From contig JADCRB010000068.1 of assembly GCA_021464245.1 (NCBI GenBank), forward strand, positions 9,900,720 through 9,964,719: a stretch of 64,000 nt of DNA, written 5' to 3'. The notes beneath the pieces are model-generated. The model had not been told where the DNA came from. It ran no database searches and saw only the letters and a program-made list of their open reading frames with translations. Both the position numbers and the translations under genes were made by a program. Origin of the DNA: Carallia brachiata. Taxonomy: Eukaryota; Streptophyta; Magnoliopsida; Malpighiales; Rhizophoraceae. Shown here in pieces: positions 36,016 to 49,800 of the stretch (its first letter is position 1; every line of letters starts with the position of its first letter).

Positions 36016-36750
36016 ATTATGCGCTGTAGGTGGCAAGAGTCGTCAGCTTTTGGGATTTCTTATATTAGATTGATTTGAAATAGAAGAGCCACTTGATTAT
36101 AAGAAAATCAACATTGGATTTGGATACATGCAGCATGTAGCTTGATTATAGAGGTAAATATAATTTTTGTTTTGTGCAAACATATGTAAGTAGTAAATAG
36201 TTCTGGTCTGAAGTCAATAGAAAAATGAGCGAATTGCAAAGAAGAATTTTGACCATTTCTTCCAGCGTTTTTCAACATTAGGCCACACACAATCAGCAAC
36301 CTTTCATATACATAGTTTACATACACAAACAAGGTGTGGAATTTTGTGTCTTTTTTTTACTCATGTAGTAATCAATCTGCTTAATGGCCTAATGCTAATG
36401 AAAAGAGACTACTATTAAATTTCATCAAAATGGGATATCTATTGTCACCTTAATTGATTAATGTGCCAACTCTCGAGAATTGAGGATAGAAGTTCCCACA
36501 GGTCCCGATTGGCTTAGTACTTTTAAACCCGCTTGTCTAATTGTGGTTTGGCCTTCAATGATCTTATGGCCCTTCTAAGTCTTGTTATATATGTACTACT
36601 TCTTTGACTGAATGATCTGGTTGAGGAAAAGTCCACCGTGAATTACAAACTTTCGGAATGGAACAATAATATATTAAAATCATTTTGTCAATACATATGT
36701 ATTACTACCTTGGGATGAACTATCAGCTTGTCAAAGCCGCTAGGCCTGCA

Positions 36751-39640
36751 ACCTCCGGGGAGAATCCTTGACCTACACATGTAGCAGAATTTAAAAAAGG
36801 CATAATGATTAATTTTATCCAAGATTTTTTTTATTTGTTACTTATTATCTAAATTTTTTTTTTTAAAATATTATCGAAGATATTATTGCCGTTAGACAAT
36901 CTTCACTTTTTCTGTTAATTGTGCATATGTGGCAGATTTTTGGGTGCCACTTTAGATATATTTTGTCAATTGTGTATGACATGTCAGCATTCTTGATGAT
37001 GTGATACTTAATTTAATTTTTTTAAAGATTTATTTTTTTAAAAAAAAGGTATTAAGAAATCAAAATAATTTTTCTAAATATTCTTATAATTTTTTAACAA
37101 TTAAACAAAAAAAGCAAAAAAAATATTCATCTTTGTCCTCCCTCTCTCTCATCCATCATCCTTTTCTCTCTCCTCTAAAAATTCATCTCTTTTTAAATTA
37201 AAGAATTTTTTTAAATTAAATTAAATTTAAGAAAATAAAAAAAAATTCTCTCTTCTCCATCTGCTCTCTCTCGGCTCACTTCTCTCTTTCCTCCCTCTGC
37301 CTTCTCTTTCATTGCTTCTCTCTCTCCTCCTTCCTCCTCCCTTTCTCTTTCCTCACCCCTCTCTCCTTCGTTTTGCAAAATCCTACTTGCGGGTTGATAA
37401 TATTATTTTTCCCTAAGAAATCTAACATACACCCACGTCAATCAACAAATTTCGTTTCATATTAAATATATGTAAAGAACTCATTTTATGTGGCAATCCA
37501 TAGTTATATGATTTGATTTCATATACATGGTACAAAAGGAATGGCTTAGTGTAGAAAAAAAAAAGCGTTGTATATGAGTATTTATTAATTAGAAAAATAG
37601 AAGTGAATGCAAGAAAAAATAGGTACAGGAGAGAGTGCAACAATCGAACGATTATTTAGTTTAATCAGACAATTAATTTTTACAATAAAAAATGAATTTA
37701 TTTTTTATTTTTTTTTATTATAAATATTAATCGTCTGATTGTAAAAAACAATCATTCGATTACTGTGTATCTTCCAGCACCTGTTTTTTTATATATCCAT
37801 GTAATGAGACTCTTATTAATTTATTATGAATGCAACAAATATCATCAATTTTCTAATTTGTTGACGCTCATCGAGTCTAGTTGCCAATAATAGCCTTCAT
37901 GCCGCTAAACCTGAGACAAACAATGGAAAAAAAAAAAAAAACTTTTTAAGCACTCAAATTATTTCTAAATACTACCATTCATGCCATTTAATATCTAGAA
38001 ACTCAAAAAAAAAAACAAAAAAGAATATATGAATGCTTTGATAAGATTTTTGTAGACCTGGAATTTAGGCGCAGAAAGGGAGGACCTAATCACTAGTCAG
38101 AATGCTCTAAGATTGCCGGCTTGTGAGAAACCTGCTGGGCGAGTGTTGTACAATTGTCACCCTATCTAACATAGAATATAAATGTTACACCGGCTATGTT
38201 GATGCGGGAGAAACCCGAGCCTATACCACCGATCATTGTGGTTAAGACATCGTTCGTTTGTGTAGAAAAATTAAAATTATAGGAACGAAGGAGAAAAATT
38301 TATTTCTTTTAGATCTCCATGCTTAATCAAGGATTCAAAGCTGACAACAACACTGCAAATGATTTTTTTGCAGTCAAAATGATACCACAGTAACGAGCAT
38401 TATATAATAAAATTTTCGCAGCATATATAAAAGCCTTTTAACTTTGAGAATTAATAAAAAATTCTTTTATGTTGACTTTATAATGATGTACAGAAGAAAC
38501 AAAGAGCAAGATTTTGCCGCTTTTTGATAGAGTTTTGCTCAATGCATGCACATAAAGTCAATTCAACCGAGTGAAACTTGTAAAAAATAGGAATCGACAC
38601 CGATTGCACAAGATTGAAACATATGTAATTATGTACTGCAACAACTTAAACATATGTGCCCCCGACATAATATATCATTTCAATATATCATATATATTTC
38701 TTTTAGGGCCAGTTAGATAAGAAGAGAATTAATTATGAATGAGATGACTGCATCATATGATCATGTCACTTGAATTCAATTAGACAGAACCTACTTTATT
38801 ATTTTAAGAAATCTCAAAAAGCATAACTTTATTGGAACAAATGAAGAAACATTGTGATATTGGCATTTAGAAGGTTGATTTAAAAAAAAAATAGAGCAAT
38901 TATTATATATTATTGAAAAGCAACTGTATAACATGACTGCATTTTTTTTTATTATTGCATTTTTTCTAATCAAAGTTTGTTGACATATAAAATTAACAAA
39001 AAAAAATTTAGGAGTTTCCTATAAGAAGTTTTAAAAAGTTGTAAAGTAATATAAATGATTGAATGGTTGAATTTAAAAAAATAAAAAAAATAATTAGATG
39101 TCGTTAGATGTGACTATGTTGCTATTTTAATTCTGCTCAAGTAAAGCTACGTATGTTGCTCTAAAATTAATTAATTTGAAATAAAGGTTTCCCCAAATGT
39201 ATAAATTTTGACCAATAACACTTTAAAATCTCAAATTTACTTAAAATTGTGTTCAAATCACTAGTGTCTTATTAAAAGTTTTTGCATTTTTTCCTTGTCA
39301 CGTTCGTTTAATAAAACTAAGAAAGACTACCACTATGAGAAGTCTTTTACAAAAATTCTAAAAATATTAAAATTAAGTTTTTGAAAAACTAATTAGCAAA
39401 GAGCACTACATAAATATATTTTCTACTCATTTTCTATAATTATAATATACTATAAAATAAATGTCAAGTCTTTATAGTTAAGTTATATGAGATTTTATAC
39501 TATTTAATACAAATTTTTAACACGTTCTATATTCGAATAACACATCACATAATGAAATTAGATTGAATAAAATGCCAAATCAAGTGGTAGGCCTTCCTGA
39601 CACATTGAGCTGCTTTGACGGGAGATTGAAGATATAATAT
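36751..39640. other. Outer right arm, no gene seen
   Basis: AT-rich DNA with a C/T-rich simple-sequence stretch (about 37130-37375). The matches to the left arm at 37.87-38.16 kb are noncoding. No transcript-like frames are present. Confidence 0.5.
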
Positions 39641-39644
39641 CCTT

Positions 39645-40050
39645 CTTAATCCTTAATTTTTATAAATTTTATAATTGAATCATAAATTATTTAATTTTTT
39701 TAATTGAGTCCCTATAATTTTCAGATATTTTATAATCAAATCTTTTCTGTCAACAGCCGTCAGTCAAACCGTCTAAAATGTAATTTGACCTGAAGAAAGA
39801 ATCAATCAACCTAAACATTTTAATCTTTTACAATCAAGTCCTAAACATTTCAAAATTTTGGATTTGATTGAAAAAAGTTGGAACATTGAGAACTTGATTA
39901 ATTAACTTCCTTTTGGTTAAAGTACGTTTTAAATGGTTTGGTTGACGATCGTAAATTCGATTGTAAAAGATCTGAAAAGTATAATATTCAATTAACAAAT
40001 TGAACGATTTAAAACTCAAGTGTAAAAATTTATAAAAATTTAAAACTAAA
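39645..40050. mobile_element. Foldback MITE with arms of about 150-180 bp
   Basis: The left part mirrors the right part. GTCAGTCAAACCGTCTAAAA on the left is matched in reverse by TTTTAAATGGTTTGGTTGAC on the right, and TTTTCAGATATTTTATAATC by GATTGTAAAAGATCTGAAAA. The outer parts are A/T-rich, so exact ends and target duplication are not fixed. No coding capacity. It occurs only in the right arm of the inverted duplication. Confidence 0.7.
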
Positions 40051-41094
40051 AAAAATGTTATCTCGACAAGTAAGCTTTGAAACTATATCAAATAAGCTTT
40101 AAAACTATATCAAACAACACCTTAAAACTTCAAATTCTAAAAATTTAAACTAATAGGATGAAAAGTCTACGCATATTAAGTCATATTAAATTTTTATATT
40201 TGTGTCATGTGAAATTTTATAACTTTTTTTTACAAATTGGATGGAAAGCAATTTCCTCGACTACGTTTGGGATAGACCTATTCTCGTCTTGCTGACACGG
40301 TTACGGTGAGAGCAAGTAATACTGTCGACAAAAAAACCAATACTATTATTATCCCTGGTGCAATAGTGGTACAAATTGCTGGTACCATTAGTATTATTAT
40401 TATAGTTATACTGGTTTGGGAAACTCATTTGAAACTTCCTAGAACTAGACAAAGGTGCTGAACTGTAGTTATTTGCGACGCAACAAAAGTGTAAAACATA
40501 GAGAGTTCAATCAAATTGACGATCATATCAATTGAACAGATAGATGTATCTATTAAACTTCCGGGCATTAAAATATAAGAAAACAGTGCATTTCTTGTCA
40601 AAATGGCTTGTATGAATTTATTTTCTCCTCCATATATCATATGGACTGATGTGAACAATTCGATGGAGTTTTTTTTTTTTGTTAAATGAGAAAGTAGGGA
40701 TTACTCTTTAAAATGTTTTTAGTAAGAATTTCATTGATAGTTACTGTACAATAGATTGAATCTGTACAGTTAACTCATAAAAGAGCAAAACTTTCAGTAT
40801 TTGATAACAAGTATAAATTTCTCTTGTAACTGTACAAAATTAAATGTATATTTAGTTTTATAAAACACCTTAACAATGGTTTGAACTTATGATCTCATAA
40901 TTCTTTCTTCTGTAAGCGTTAATAGATTGGTTGATTTGACTTTTTTTGCCAGGGTCTTTCCGTTTTGTTTTTGTAATGCCATCAGTCGGGTGTTAGTGTT
41001 ACAAATTTTATTCAACTAATAAATTCCATAGGGAAATCGTAGAGATCTCAATTTTTTCAAGTACATATGGATAAACAGTGATATAAATGGTTGG

Positions 41095-41120
41095 ATATAT
41101 ATATATATATATATATATAT
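41095..41120. repeat. (AT)13 microsatellite
   Basis: A continuous AT dinucleotide run. Confidence 0.9.
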
Positions 41121-41530
41121 CGTTAACAGTAGGACACATAGTGGTGGTTCTTGATGACATATTAATTCAAGTATTCTCTTTACGATACCTTGACAGTTGC
41201 CTTCAATTCAGTAAATGCAATGGAAGTTTACTCTTGATTTTTGTATGGAATATGTAGGCCAAGTGGGTCATTTACCAGCTTAGGTTGTGAAATTACTTCA
41301 GTGGATTTTTTTTTTTTTAAAATTTTATGATGTAGAAACAAATACTCCACGACGAAGACACAACCAAGTGTTTGGGCAACCAAGACCGGTCTAGGCTCGC
41401 GAGAAATAGTACAGAACCAGTTACTCGCAGCTCAGTTTTGGTTTCAGCCATTTGTTTGCATTTGATTCAATTCCGGTTCCTGAATAGTACAGATTTCAAT
41501 TTCGTTTAGGTTCTAGTTTTAATTCATTTC

Positions 41531-43213
41531 TGCACTTGAGCAACCTTTTTTTTTTTTTTTTTTTTAATCTTTTTTCTTAAATTTTACATATGTCTATATT
41601 TTTACTTCGATAAAAAATACTAATTAGAACCAGTTAGCATTATTAATGTTAAAAATAAAGAAAATATTATTACCAAATTTTAAATTATTTGACTAGTTTA
41701 GACTTGATTCTTAATCATGTTCCATTACACACACACATATATTAAATAGGAGTCAAAGTCCATGTGAATCATCTAATTTAATTAATGAATTCCTTTACGT
41801 TAATTGCTAATGCCAACACTAGCTTCGGAAACAAAGCGATAGGTGTTATAATATTAAGGATTAATGTACAAAAATTGCAGCTTTGGCAGTCTCCTCCCAT
41901 GGGCATTATTTGGTTGCTTAAATTCGTGTAGACGAGGAGGGTGCTCTTGCACCGCAAGGCAGGGGGCAATTCACCCTGACCCCCTCCTTTTGCTATTAAT
42001 TATTACATATACGTGAATATATTCATATATTATAAGTCATTTAGTCTAGTGGCAAAGAGATCTTGCCTCCCCTTAAGTCCTGGGTTTGAGGCCAATGCCA
42101 TATATCACTATTTTTTTGGGTACAAATTTGTCATCATAGAATTTTTTTAGTAAATCCATCATGCCGTCAAATCCTGTCAACGTTTTACGTTAGCCCTGGT
42201 AACGTGTCCAGATGACGTGTGCAACGTGAAGATGTGGACTGAAAAAATTGGCTGACTAGGAGCCATGTCAAAAAAATGGCTATTGGGTCAATTGGGCCAT
42301 TTAGGCTTTTTCCCGCTTAAGCCCAAAATTAAACAAATAATTATTCAATTCAAATAAAATGTATAAATTTGATTAATAAATTTCTTCTCCTTCTTCTAAT
42401 TTATATCGTCACCCTCTCTTTAGCATTAGGGTTTGTTTTTTACTGCAACTTTTCTCTTCCATTCTATTTCTTTCTTATTGATTTTGTTCTTCCCAACTTG
42501 GGATGGTAGGGCAACCCTGATTGACCTGCGGGTGCCCAACAACTCAATATTTTCGAAGAAAACAAAAAAAAAGGTAAAATACAAGATTTTAAATCATGAA
42601 TTTTGTGTACAAGAAGTATAATCAATTTTCAATGAATTTAAGACGAGTTTTAAATAATTTTTAAATAAGTTATTCAAGATTTTGACGAGTTAAGCGTATC
42701 ATTGTTCAAATTGGATTTATTTATTAGATGAACATATGAACTTTAATATCGAGTTTTGAAAGAATTTTTATCAAGTCGTATCAGGAAACTTTTAATGAAC
42801 ACAGTCGTTGGTTTGCATCTCTGCCGGATGTCGGTTGTGACTTTAGTGAAGAGAATGGGTTGTCCGTGGAAGATAGCTATAGACCAAAGGTATTGGGCCA
42901 ACACTGGACCTTAAGTGAGCAGATTCGTAAAAGTCCAATAAGGCCATTTTGAATGAGACCACCATCCTGTGTCGAAAATCGTGTCAACCTAACATTAGGC
43001 ATGTTGGATACGGATGTTACATGACAAAAAGTCAAAGATATTTCCGAATTATTATACACCAAGTCAAGCAAGACTTGAATGAAATATAATTATGGATCAA
43101 TACAATGAGTGTGTTTTTTTATTTGAAATCAAATGAAATAGGATCAAATAAAGAGTCTCTCTTCATTTATCCTAGGTAACATTGTAAAGGCCTCCAATAG
43201 TTGTGAATATCGG
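41531..43213. other. Intergenic, no gene seen
   Basis: Between the right arm of the duplication and the His/Lys-rich gene. It includes a possible SINE head (42030-42110) and a patch with GACGTG/AACGTG motifs at about 42190-42230. No supported coding region. Confidence 0.5.
42030..42110 (+). repeat. Possible tRNA-derived SINE head
   Basis: TTAGTCTAGTGGCAAAG resembles a pol III A box, and GGGTTTGAGGCC about 40 bp later resembles the B box GGTTCGANNCC, at tRNA-like spacing. No tail or target duplication was defined, and the sequence does not fold as an obvious functional tRNA. Confidence 0.4.
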
Positions 43214-45000
43214 CTATGCTTGCTTAATCTGTGGAAACAGTTTTGAAAACAATCCTTTCTCTTTCTTCTTTTGCACCTGAAAGAGTTTAGGGAAAAATAG
43301 CAAATTGAGATAGAGCCTTTAGCCAAAAAAAAAAAAAAAAAAAGAAAAAGAAAGGAGATTTAATTATGGTCAAATTCAATGACAGAATTTTTTTACTACC
43401 TTCATTGTTTTCATGGCAGATTGCATGGGATAGCTTGTGGACCCAGCATTATGCTTCTTTTGCTTCCTTGATTTCTTCACTTGAATACCATTTTGATTTC
43501 TTTGAACGTTTTGCCTTTCCTTGGTTGGGGACAATCTAACAAAGGGAAAGGATCAAGTGATTAAAACTTTAAATTCGATCATCATCTCTCGTTTGTATAT
43601 ATTATTGTAAAATCTAGTTAAAAATATTTATGTTCGTCTGTCCATGAGAGGTGCGCTGAAGGGACGTTATACATATAATTAAGATTTAGATTCTACCAAG
43701 CTCACAAACTAACCAAAAGCCATGAACGGATGTTGTAGCATCAAATACCAAAAAAAAACCACAATTTATAGGAATATTCTAATCTGAATTAGGTAGTAAA
43801 ATTAACTTAACAGCAAATGTGAGTGATAAAATTAAGTGAGATTCAGCTGAAATCAAAAAATGATATAATGAACTTATGAGGCATAACTTATGTGTATATT
43901 ACATTCATCAAAAAAGGTGAATAAGTGTTACGTATTTCTAGCACAATTGAGATAATCTATTTAGATCGCTTACTACTGTTCGAGTTATAGTAACTTTATT
44001 ATCATTTTTTAATCTTTCGCCCTCCCTTGTAATGAAAAAAAAAAATTGCAAATACCTCATTCATAACTAAGCACCTAAAAATTCCTATCATATATGAATA
44101 GTCAATGACCAAGATATTTCCAATGCATAAACAGATCAAAATTTATTTAGAAGAACAAGAAACAGTATGTTCTGATGATTTGGAGTTAGGCTGACTCACC
44201 AAAAAACTATCAAATTAACATCATCTTTTTTTGTTTCGTTTTTTTGTTTTTTGTTTTTTTGCACAGCAAATCAAGTTTTTTATATTCAATATGTCCAAAT
44301 CGACAACACTAATGGATAAAATATTGGAAATAAAGTTATAGGAAATAATTAATTTGTTTCATACTTTTTCTGTGGGCTGCCGGCCGTTATTGGAGGGACT
44401 TGGTTGCTTTGGCTGAAAGAACGAGGTTTTTGCCAGTAAAGCAGGCCTCGCTCGAAGGCCTTGGGAATGGAGAAGAAGCTGAGCTCTTCTGTTGTGTCCT
44501 TTGCCGGCCGCATCGGTGGCATCTTCGCAGCCGCGGCAGTTCTTGTGCACGATTACCTCATGTTTGATGTGGTGATGGACGTTGAGGTGGTGGTGGTGGT
44601 GGTGGACATGTCGATGATGATTGTGAGGGCCCTTTGATGATAATACGTTGAGTTTGTTCCTTGGCTTCTCCTCATATACCTTCACTAGCACTGCCTTTCC
44701 TTTGAAGAAATTTGCCTGAAATTGAATATTAACATCTTTATCAACAAATTCATTTATTTTTAAGTTCCAAAACATACACACTAACAGGGATTGATCACAA
44801 TTTAAGCAGTCTATCAAATTAAAGAAAAAAAAAAAGAAAACAAAAAAGAACACAAAATCCAAAACCAAAAAAAAAAAAGAATCAAAGAAAACAAAAAGAG
44901 AGAGAGAGATAGAGAGAGAGATTACTCTTTTAGTAATTATAACTGACTGAAGGAGACTTTCCTTTGGAATTTTAATTTTCCTGTTGACCTGTTCCTGTAT
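43214..45000 (-). CDS. His/Lys-rich uncharacterised protein, at least four exons (5' end not found)
   Basis: Proposed exons, all joined in phase 0: 45000-44926, 44715-44365, 43519-43400 and 43276-43214 (TAG at 43214-43216). The exons encode IQEQVNRKIKIPKESLLQ, then ANFFKGKAVLVKVYEEKPRN with a His-rich run (HHRHVHHHHHHLNVHHH) and CRGCEDATDAAGKG, then the basic VKKSRKQKKHNAG, and finally KKKEKGLFSKLFPQIKQA. Donors are AGA|GTAATC, AAA|GTATGA and AAG|GTAGTA; acceptors are TTTCAG|GC, CCAAG|GA and TTTCAG|GT. The ATG exon must lie further upstream, because there is an in-frame stop just before 45000 and no start. If the second intron is not used, translation ends in PTEKV at 44359. The family is not recognised. 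The His cluster could bind metal, and the basic tail suggests a nuclear protein; both are guesses. Confidence 0.55.
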
Positions 45001-46873
45001 CTGTGAATGTAAATTTATGGATCTCTAGTCTAGCTATATAAGTTGTTAGCTGTATAAAAGAGAGTGTATATTTACATGAGTTTCAATAGCTAGACGGTTA
45101 TTGGAAGAGACAGGGTAACGAGATTTTTTTTTTTTTTAATTTTATCCTGTTATACTTCAAGTTTTGATTTATTGTATATTAATCTTAGTCGTATACATAT
45201 AATGCCTATTGTACATTAAATTCAAGTCTATTACACTTGAACACTAAAATTTCTCTGTTCTTAATTTGTTGCATATTAAACTAAACTGTTACATACATAA
45301 TATGATTTTCTAAAAAAAAACAAAATGGTGGGACTCATCACAGCTCCCTCCATCCATGCGACCTCATCTCTCCCCCTTATTTTCTCTCCCTTGCATCAAC
45401 CCGTTATCCCACCTGTGCGGCTAAAATACTTGTGTATATATATATATATATGTGGACAAAAAGGAGAGAAAACTTCGCTTAGTCCCCGTGTGATCTCATA
45501 TAAATGAAATTTGATTTTGAGAAATTGAATTACGAAGTAAAATTATTTAACTTGCATTAGAAATGTGGTTAATCACGTCGAACCTCTTATATTGTGTTTA
45601 GGAGGGTGGAAAAGGAAAGAATGTGAGATAATTAAGGTAAATTATTGTATTTAAAAAATATTTAAAAAGTAAGGGAGAAGAAAATTTATAATTCCTCTCA
45701 TCCTCTCTACCTCACTAAAATTAGTCCTCCAAAAATATGAAAAAAGTTGTTAGTTCCCTTACTAAATTTATTAAATGACTCAATTATCCTTCACATAATC
45801 TAAAAATTACAATTTTACCTAAGCAAAATTTTTAAATAAAATTTATTATTAAGGATAAAATTATTATTTTAATACATTTTATTTTCTTTTCTCTCACTTT
45901 CCACCCTTTCTAAAATAAAAGAATTTATAATTTTTCTTTTCATCACCTCTTCTCAAATACAAGAAAAGATAAAAAATATTTATTTTCTCTAATGATCCTG
46001 TCATCTACCTTTTTCTTTCTCATTTTTCTCTTTTTTAAGAATTTTATACAAAGACAGTATTATAGTTGGCTGCTTTTGTTGTACATCTCACTTCCCTTAT
46101 GGTTCATTTGCATTGTAAAATCCTTGTAATTCAATTGCCCACCCTCATGGATAAACGCATCCGCCACTGGCTGTATGAACGTAACTATAGAAAGCCGACA
46201 TGTTTTTTCTCATATATATTTTACAATATATTATTATTTTTCAATATGAGAATATTTTTTTACCAATTCTGATGATTTTTCAAAATTTTTAAAATTCACA
46301 ATTTTTGAATTCTTATAGAGAGTTGTTTGTGAGTCCAGATATGGAAAACTAAGAGAGAGAAAGATATACAAATTTTTGACAAGTTTTTTCTCCCTTTTTT
46401 TTTTTTTTGATTTCCAGAATTTTGAAGTATTGAAAAGGGGTAAATTTTTGATTGATATTTCGGTGAACTTAAGAAAAGTTTCATTTTTCTAATTGTATTC
46501 ATTACCTTTCTACTTTTTAATTCGATGTGATTTAAATAATTTTAGTATATTTGATGTTAATTGGAAAAAAAAACAAATATAACAGGCTTAATCACACAAC
46601 AATATATTTCTAACGGACATAAAAGTGAAGTTTAAGTAATAAATTGTGAAACAACTTATGTAATTTACGAAACAAGCGAAAGTGAGTTCAGTCAGACTGC
46701 CACTTACTAACAGCCATACCGGACGAAATCCATGCCCAACAGACATGCCAGAGCGGCGCGGCGGCTCTCCCTAGATTCTCTCTGGCTCCGCCGCCTCCTT
46801 TTCATCTCTCTGTCATTAACAAGTACTTCCACTCCTTCCTGACAAGAAAACACTCGCGCACACAAATACAAGA
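45001..46873. other. Divergent intergenic region before UGLYAH
   Basis: Should contain the missing first exon and promoter of the minus-strand His/Lys-rich gene and the promoter of UGLYAH. It has an AT-dinucleotide run near 45437-45451 and a GA-rich run just inside the neighbouring intron (44899-44921). I could not identify a convincing first exon. Confidence 0.45.
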
Positions 46874-49800
46874 ATGGGTCTAACGTCGTTGCGTCTCTCA
46901 ACGGGCCTTCAATTTTCTTACCTTTCTCTGCTCCCGGCCTTTTTGTTCTTTCGCATCATTTCTTCTGCAAATTTTTGTTTTTCTCTGTTCTTATTTTTCA
47001 AATCCAATTGGGTTCATATTTGAAGTGGAGATTTGAGTTATTTTCAGTCTTTTTTGAGTAAAGGTTCATTCTTTTTCCTTGATCCCCACTTTCTACATCC
47101 CTGCACAGGAAGTCAATTTTTTTTGTTTTTCATCTCATTGTTTTCTGGGGTATTGATTAATTGATAGATTAACTGAAATTTTGGGCTTTTTTTTTATTTT
47201 TATTTTTTGCAGGTTTAGCCAAAGTTGCTTGGAGTGATGGAGGGTTCTGCCCTGCACCTTCCAAAGTTAAGTCTGAAGCTGAATCCAAACCCCTCTACTG
47301 GAAAGTCACAAATCCCACGCTATCTCCCTCTCATCTTCAAGGCAGGTTTTAATTTTTTTATTTTCTTCTTCCCACTCATACTTCTTGTATATCTGCATAA
47401 AAATGGTAGATTTTGGTAATAGAAACTTGTTACTTCTCGTGGATTCTTGAATTATTAAGAGGGTATACATTGGTTTGATACCATTGCTTTGCGCTTTGCT
47501 TGCCGAATGTGATAAAACAAAGGATGAGGTAAACAAAGCTAGAAAGGCATCGTCTTTGATGAACTTTTTATTTGTCTAGTTTTGATATTTCTGTCTTTAA
47601 TACTCAGCAATGAAATGGGTGCCCATCTTCGTGTGTCATATAAGATTGTTTGGTTTTGTGTGTGTGTTACAAATTTCCTTTCTTTGTGTAATTATGTTAA
47701 TGACTAGCAGACAGCAAGGGAGAGCTATGGTCCTTGGAGTTTAATTTTGGTTGGTTGTTTCTCTGCAGACTTGCCGGGCTTCACTCGCAGCGTGTATAAA
47801 ACAGACCATGCTTTAATAACACCTGAAAGTCATGTGTTCAGTCCTTTACCAGAGTGGTATACCTTAAGTTTTGCATTTTAATTGTTGTTAGCAAATCATT
47901 CTTTGTTTGCTGTTTTATTCATTTTTATTTTTTTGACAGGAAGAACACATTAGGGGCATATTTAATCACCCCGGCTATGGGCTCACACTTTGTGATGTAC
48001 CTGGCGAAGTTGCAAGGTTTGCCCTTATTTATCTATGAATTATTCGTGTTACTGATTGTTATTAATTCACGGAGGCAACCGTACATGTAATTTCATGCTT
48101 AGTGTGTTTTGCTCTAGCATAAGTAAAGGTTTTAAAAAAAATGTAACTTCGTGAATGAATATCAACTCATATCTTAATTATCATCATACAATATAATTCA
48201 GTATGAGCACGTTTTTCATGTTCTTTAATTACCTGGGGCATGTTGCGTCAGTGTTCTCTCTCATACTGCAAAACTAAACAAACTGTAAATAGGCAGAATA
48301 TAACCGACTGAAAGGTTTGCTGTTGTTGCTTGACACTTCTATGGATGCTGCAAATGAACAATGATTAACCAGCCATAACACTTATATACTTATTCAACAT
48401 ATTCCAAATGGTTATCTTCTTTTTATTTATATTCTTTGTATCTTACAAGGATGTTTGATGAGGTTAGATTTCTAGTTTGAAACGTCTCAAGTTTCTCATG
48501 ACAAACATGACCTGCTAGCCTTCAAGTAGACAATAGCTGTAATTCATTCTTAGTTGCACATCCTTACTTCTGTAGCTCTACAATGTCAAGTTGTGAAGCA
48601 TTTTGACCTCAAATTGATCTTTGTTTTCTTTTCTATGCCTTTTTTTTTTTTTTTTTCTTCTTCCAGTCTTAAAGAACAGCTGATCTGTATTACTGCCATA
48701 GTCATAATGATATTGGACTTTAGATTTTTCCATATAGTTCTTTTGAGACCTTATGAGGATTATTTGATTAATTCATGGGCACTCTTTAGCAGGTTAACCT
48801 ACTGTGTTCTTAATTTTTGATTCCTGTTAAACACTAATGTTTTGTACCATTCATCCAGAAATTATATCAGCAATTTGTGCATTTTACTAATTTTATTTTC
48901 TGGTTCCTGACATTGGCTATTTGCTGTGCAGAAAACTCAAGATCAGGGCTCCCTCCTGAGGATGTAGAGAGGTGTAGACCTTGTTTCTGAATGTCTGCAT
49001 ATTTTCATTTCCAATGGGTTGGATGTAAGAATAACCCTGGCTATTTTTGCATTTCCAAAATCATTAGGTTCATATTTGTGGTTCAGGGTGCTGCAACTCT
49101 TAGAAATGCAACTGGTTCAATACACAAACTGGGGGTAAGTGTCAGTTTTGTATGCATGATGTGTGGAGGACATGCATCCACACTTGAACTATAATTAAAG
49201 AGTTTTGTAGCTTTTAAACTTATCCAGAAAGAATCTATTCTTATTTTTGAATTGAGTCGTCCAAATTTGATATTATGCTTGGTACTTTGTAGGTGGATTC
49301 ATATGCTTACCTTCCTCCTAACTTCGAACATTTCTTGGAGTGTGATGCATCTGCTACTGTAGTTGTCTTTGAACGAAGGTTCGTTCCCTGGAAACTATGT
49401 TTAGCTGAAAAGGTTCTTCAGTATTCTTTTTTTTTTTTTTTGGTAGTATCCTTATGGAACAGTATGACTGGAACTTGTTGAGTGGTACATCTATGTTTTA
49501 AGATTTTGATATCATTAGGTTGTTAGAACAATGAGATCTCACCCCAAACTTAGTTCATAATAGAACAGAATGGCTAAAAAAGGTTAATGTAGCTGACCCC
49601 AATGAAATTTGAGATTAAGGCTTTGTTGTTTTATTGCAAGATTGTTAAGACTAAGATAATTGTTTTGAGGCCTATGTGTTTTTGAAATGTAGTTATCTCA
49701 GTTTCTTCTGTCAGGCTTACTCTTTGTTTGGACATTTATCTCTTTCAGTGGATAATTGTGAGCACCTTTTTTGTCGTTTTAGGTATGCTTCTCTTGGACA

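Larger units (their letters stand above)
34540..41530 (-). repeat. Right arm of the large inverted duplication
   Basis: Mirror of 23500-33085 with collinear anchors (see the left arm). It lacks the three MITEs of the left arm and carries its own foldback element at 39645-40050. Outside the ankyrin copy I see no intact gene. The 40261-40658 block, which matches 26290-26490 in reverse, has open frames in both arms but different frames, so it is more likely relic sequence than a gene. Confidence 0.8.

Noticed and set aside
42030..42110. Functional tRNA gene
   Set aside because: It has A/B-box-like motifs but no full cloverleaf or acceptor stem was apparent; at most a SINE head.
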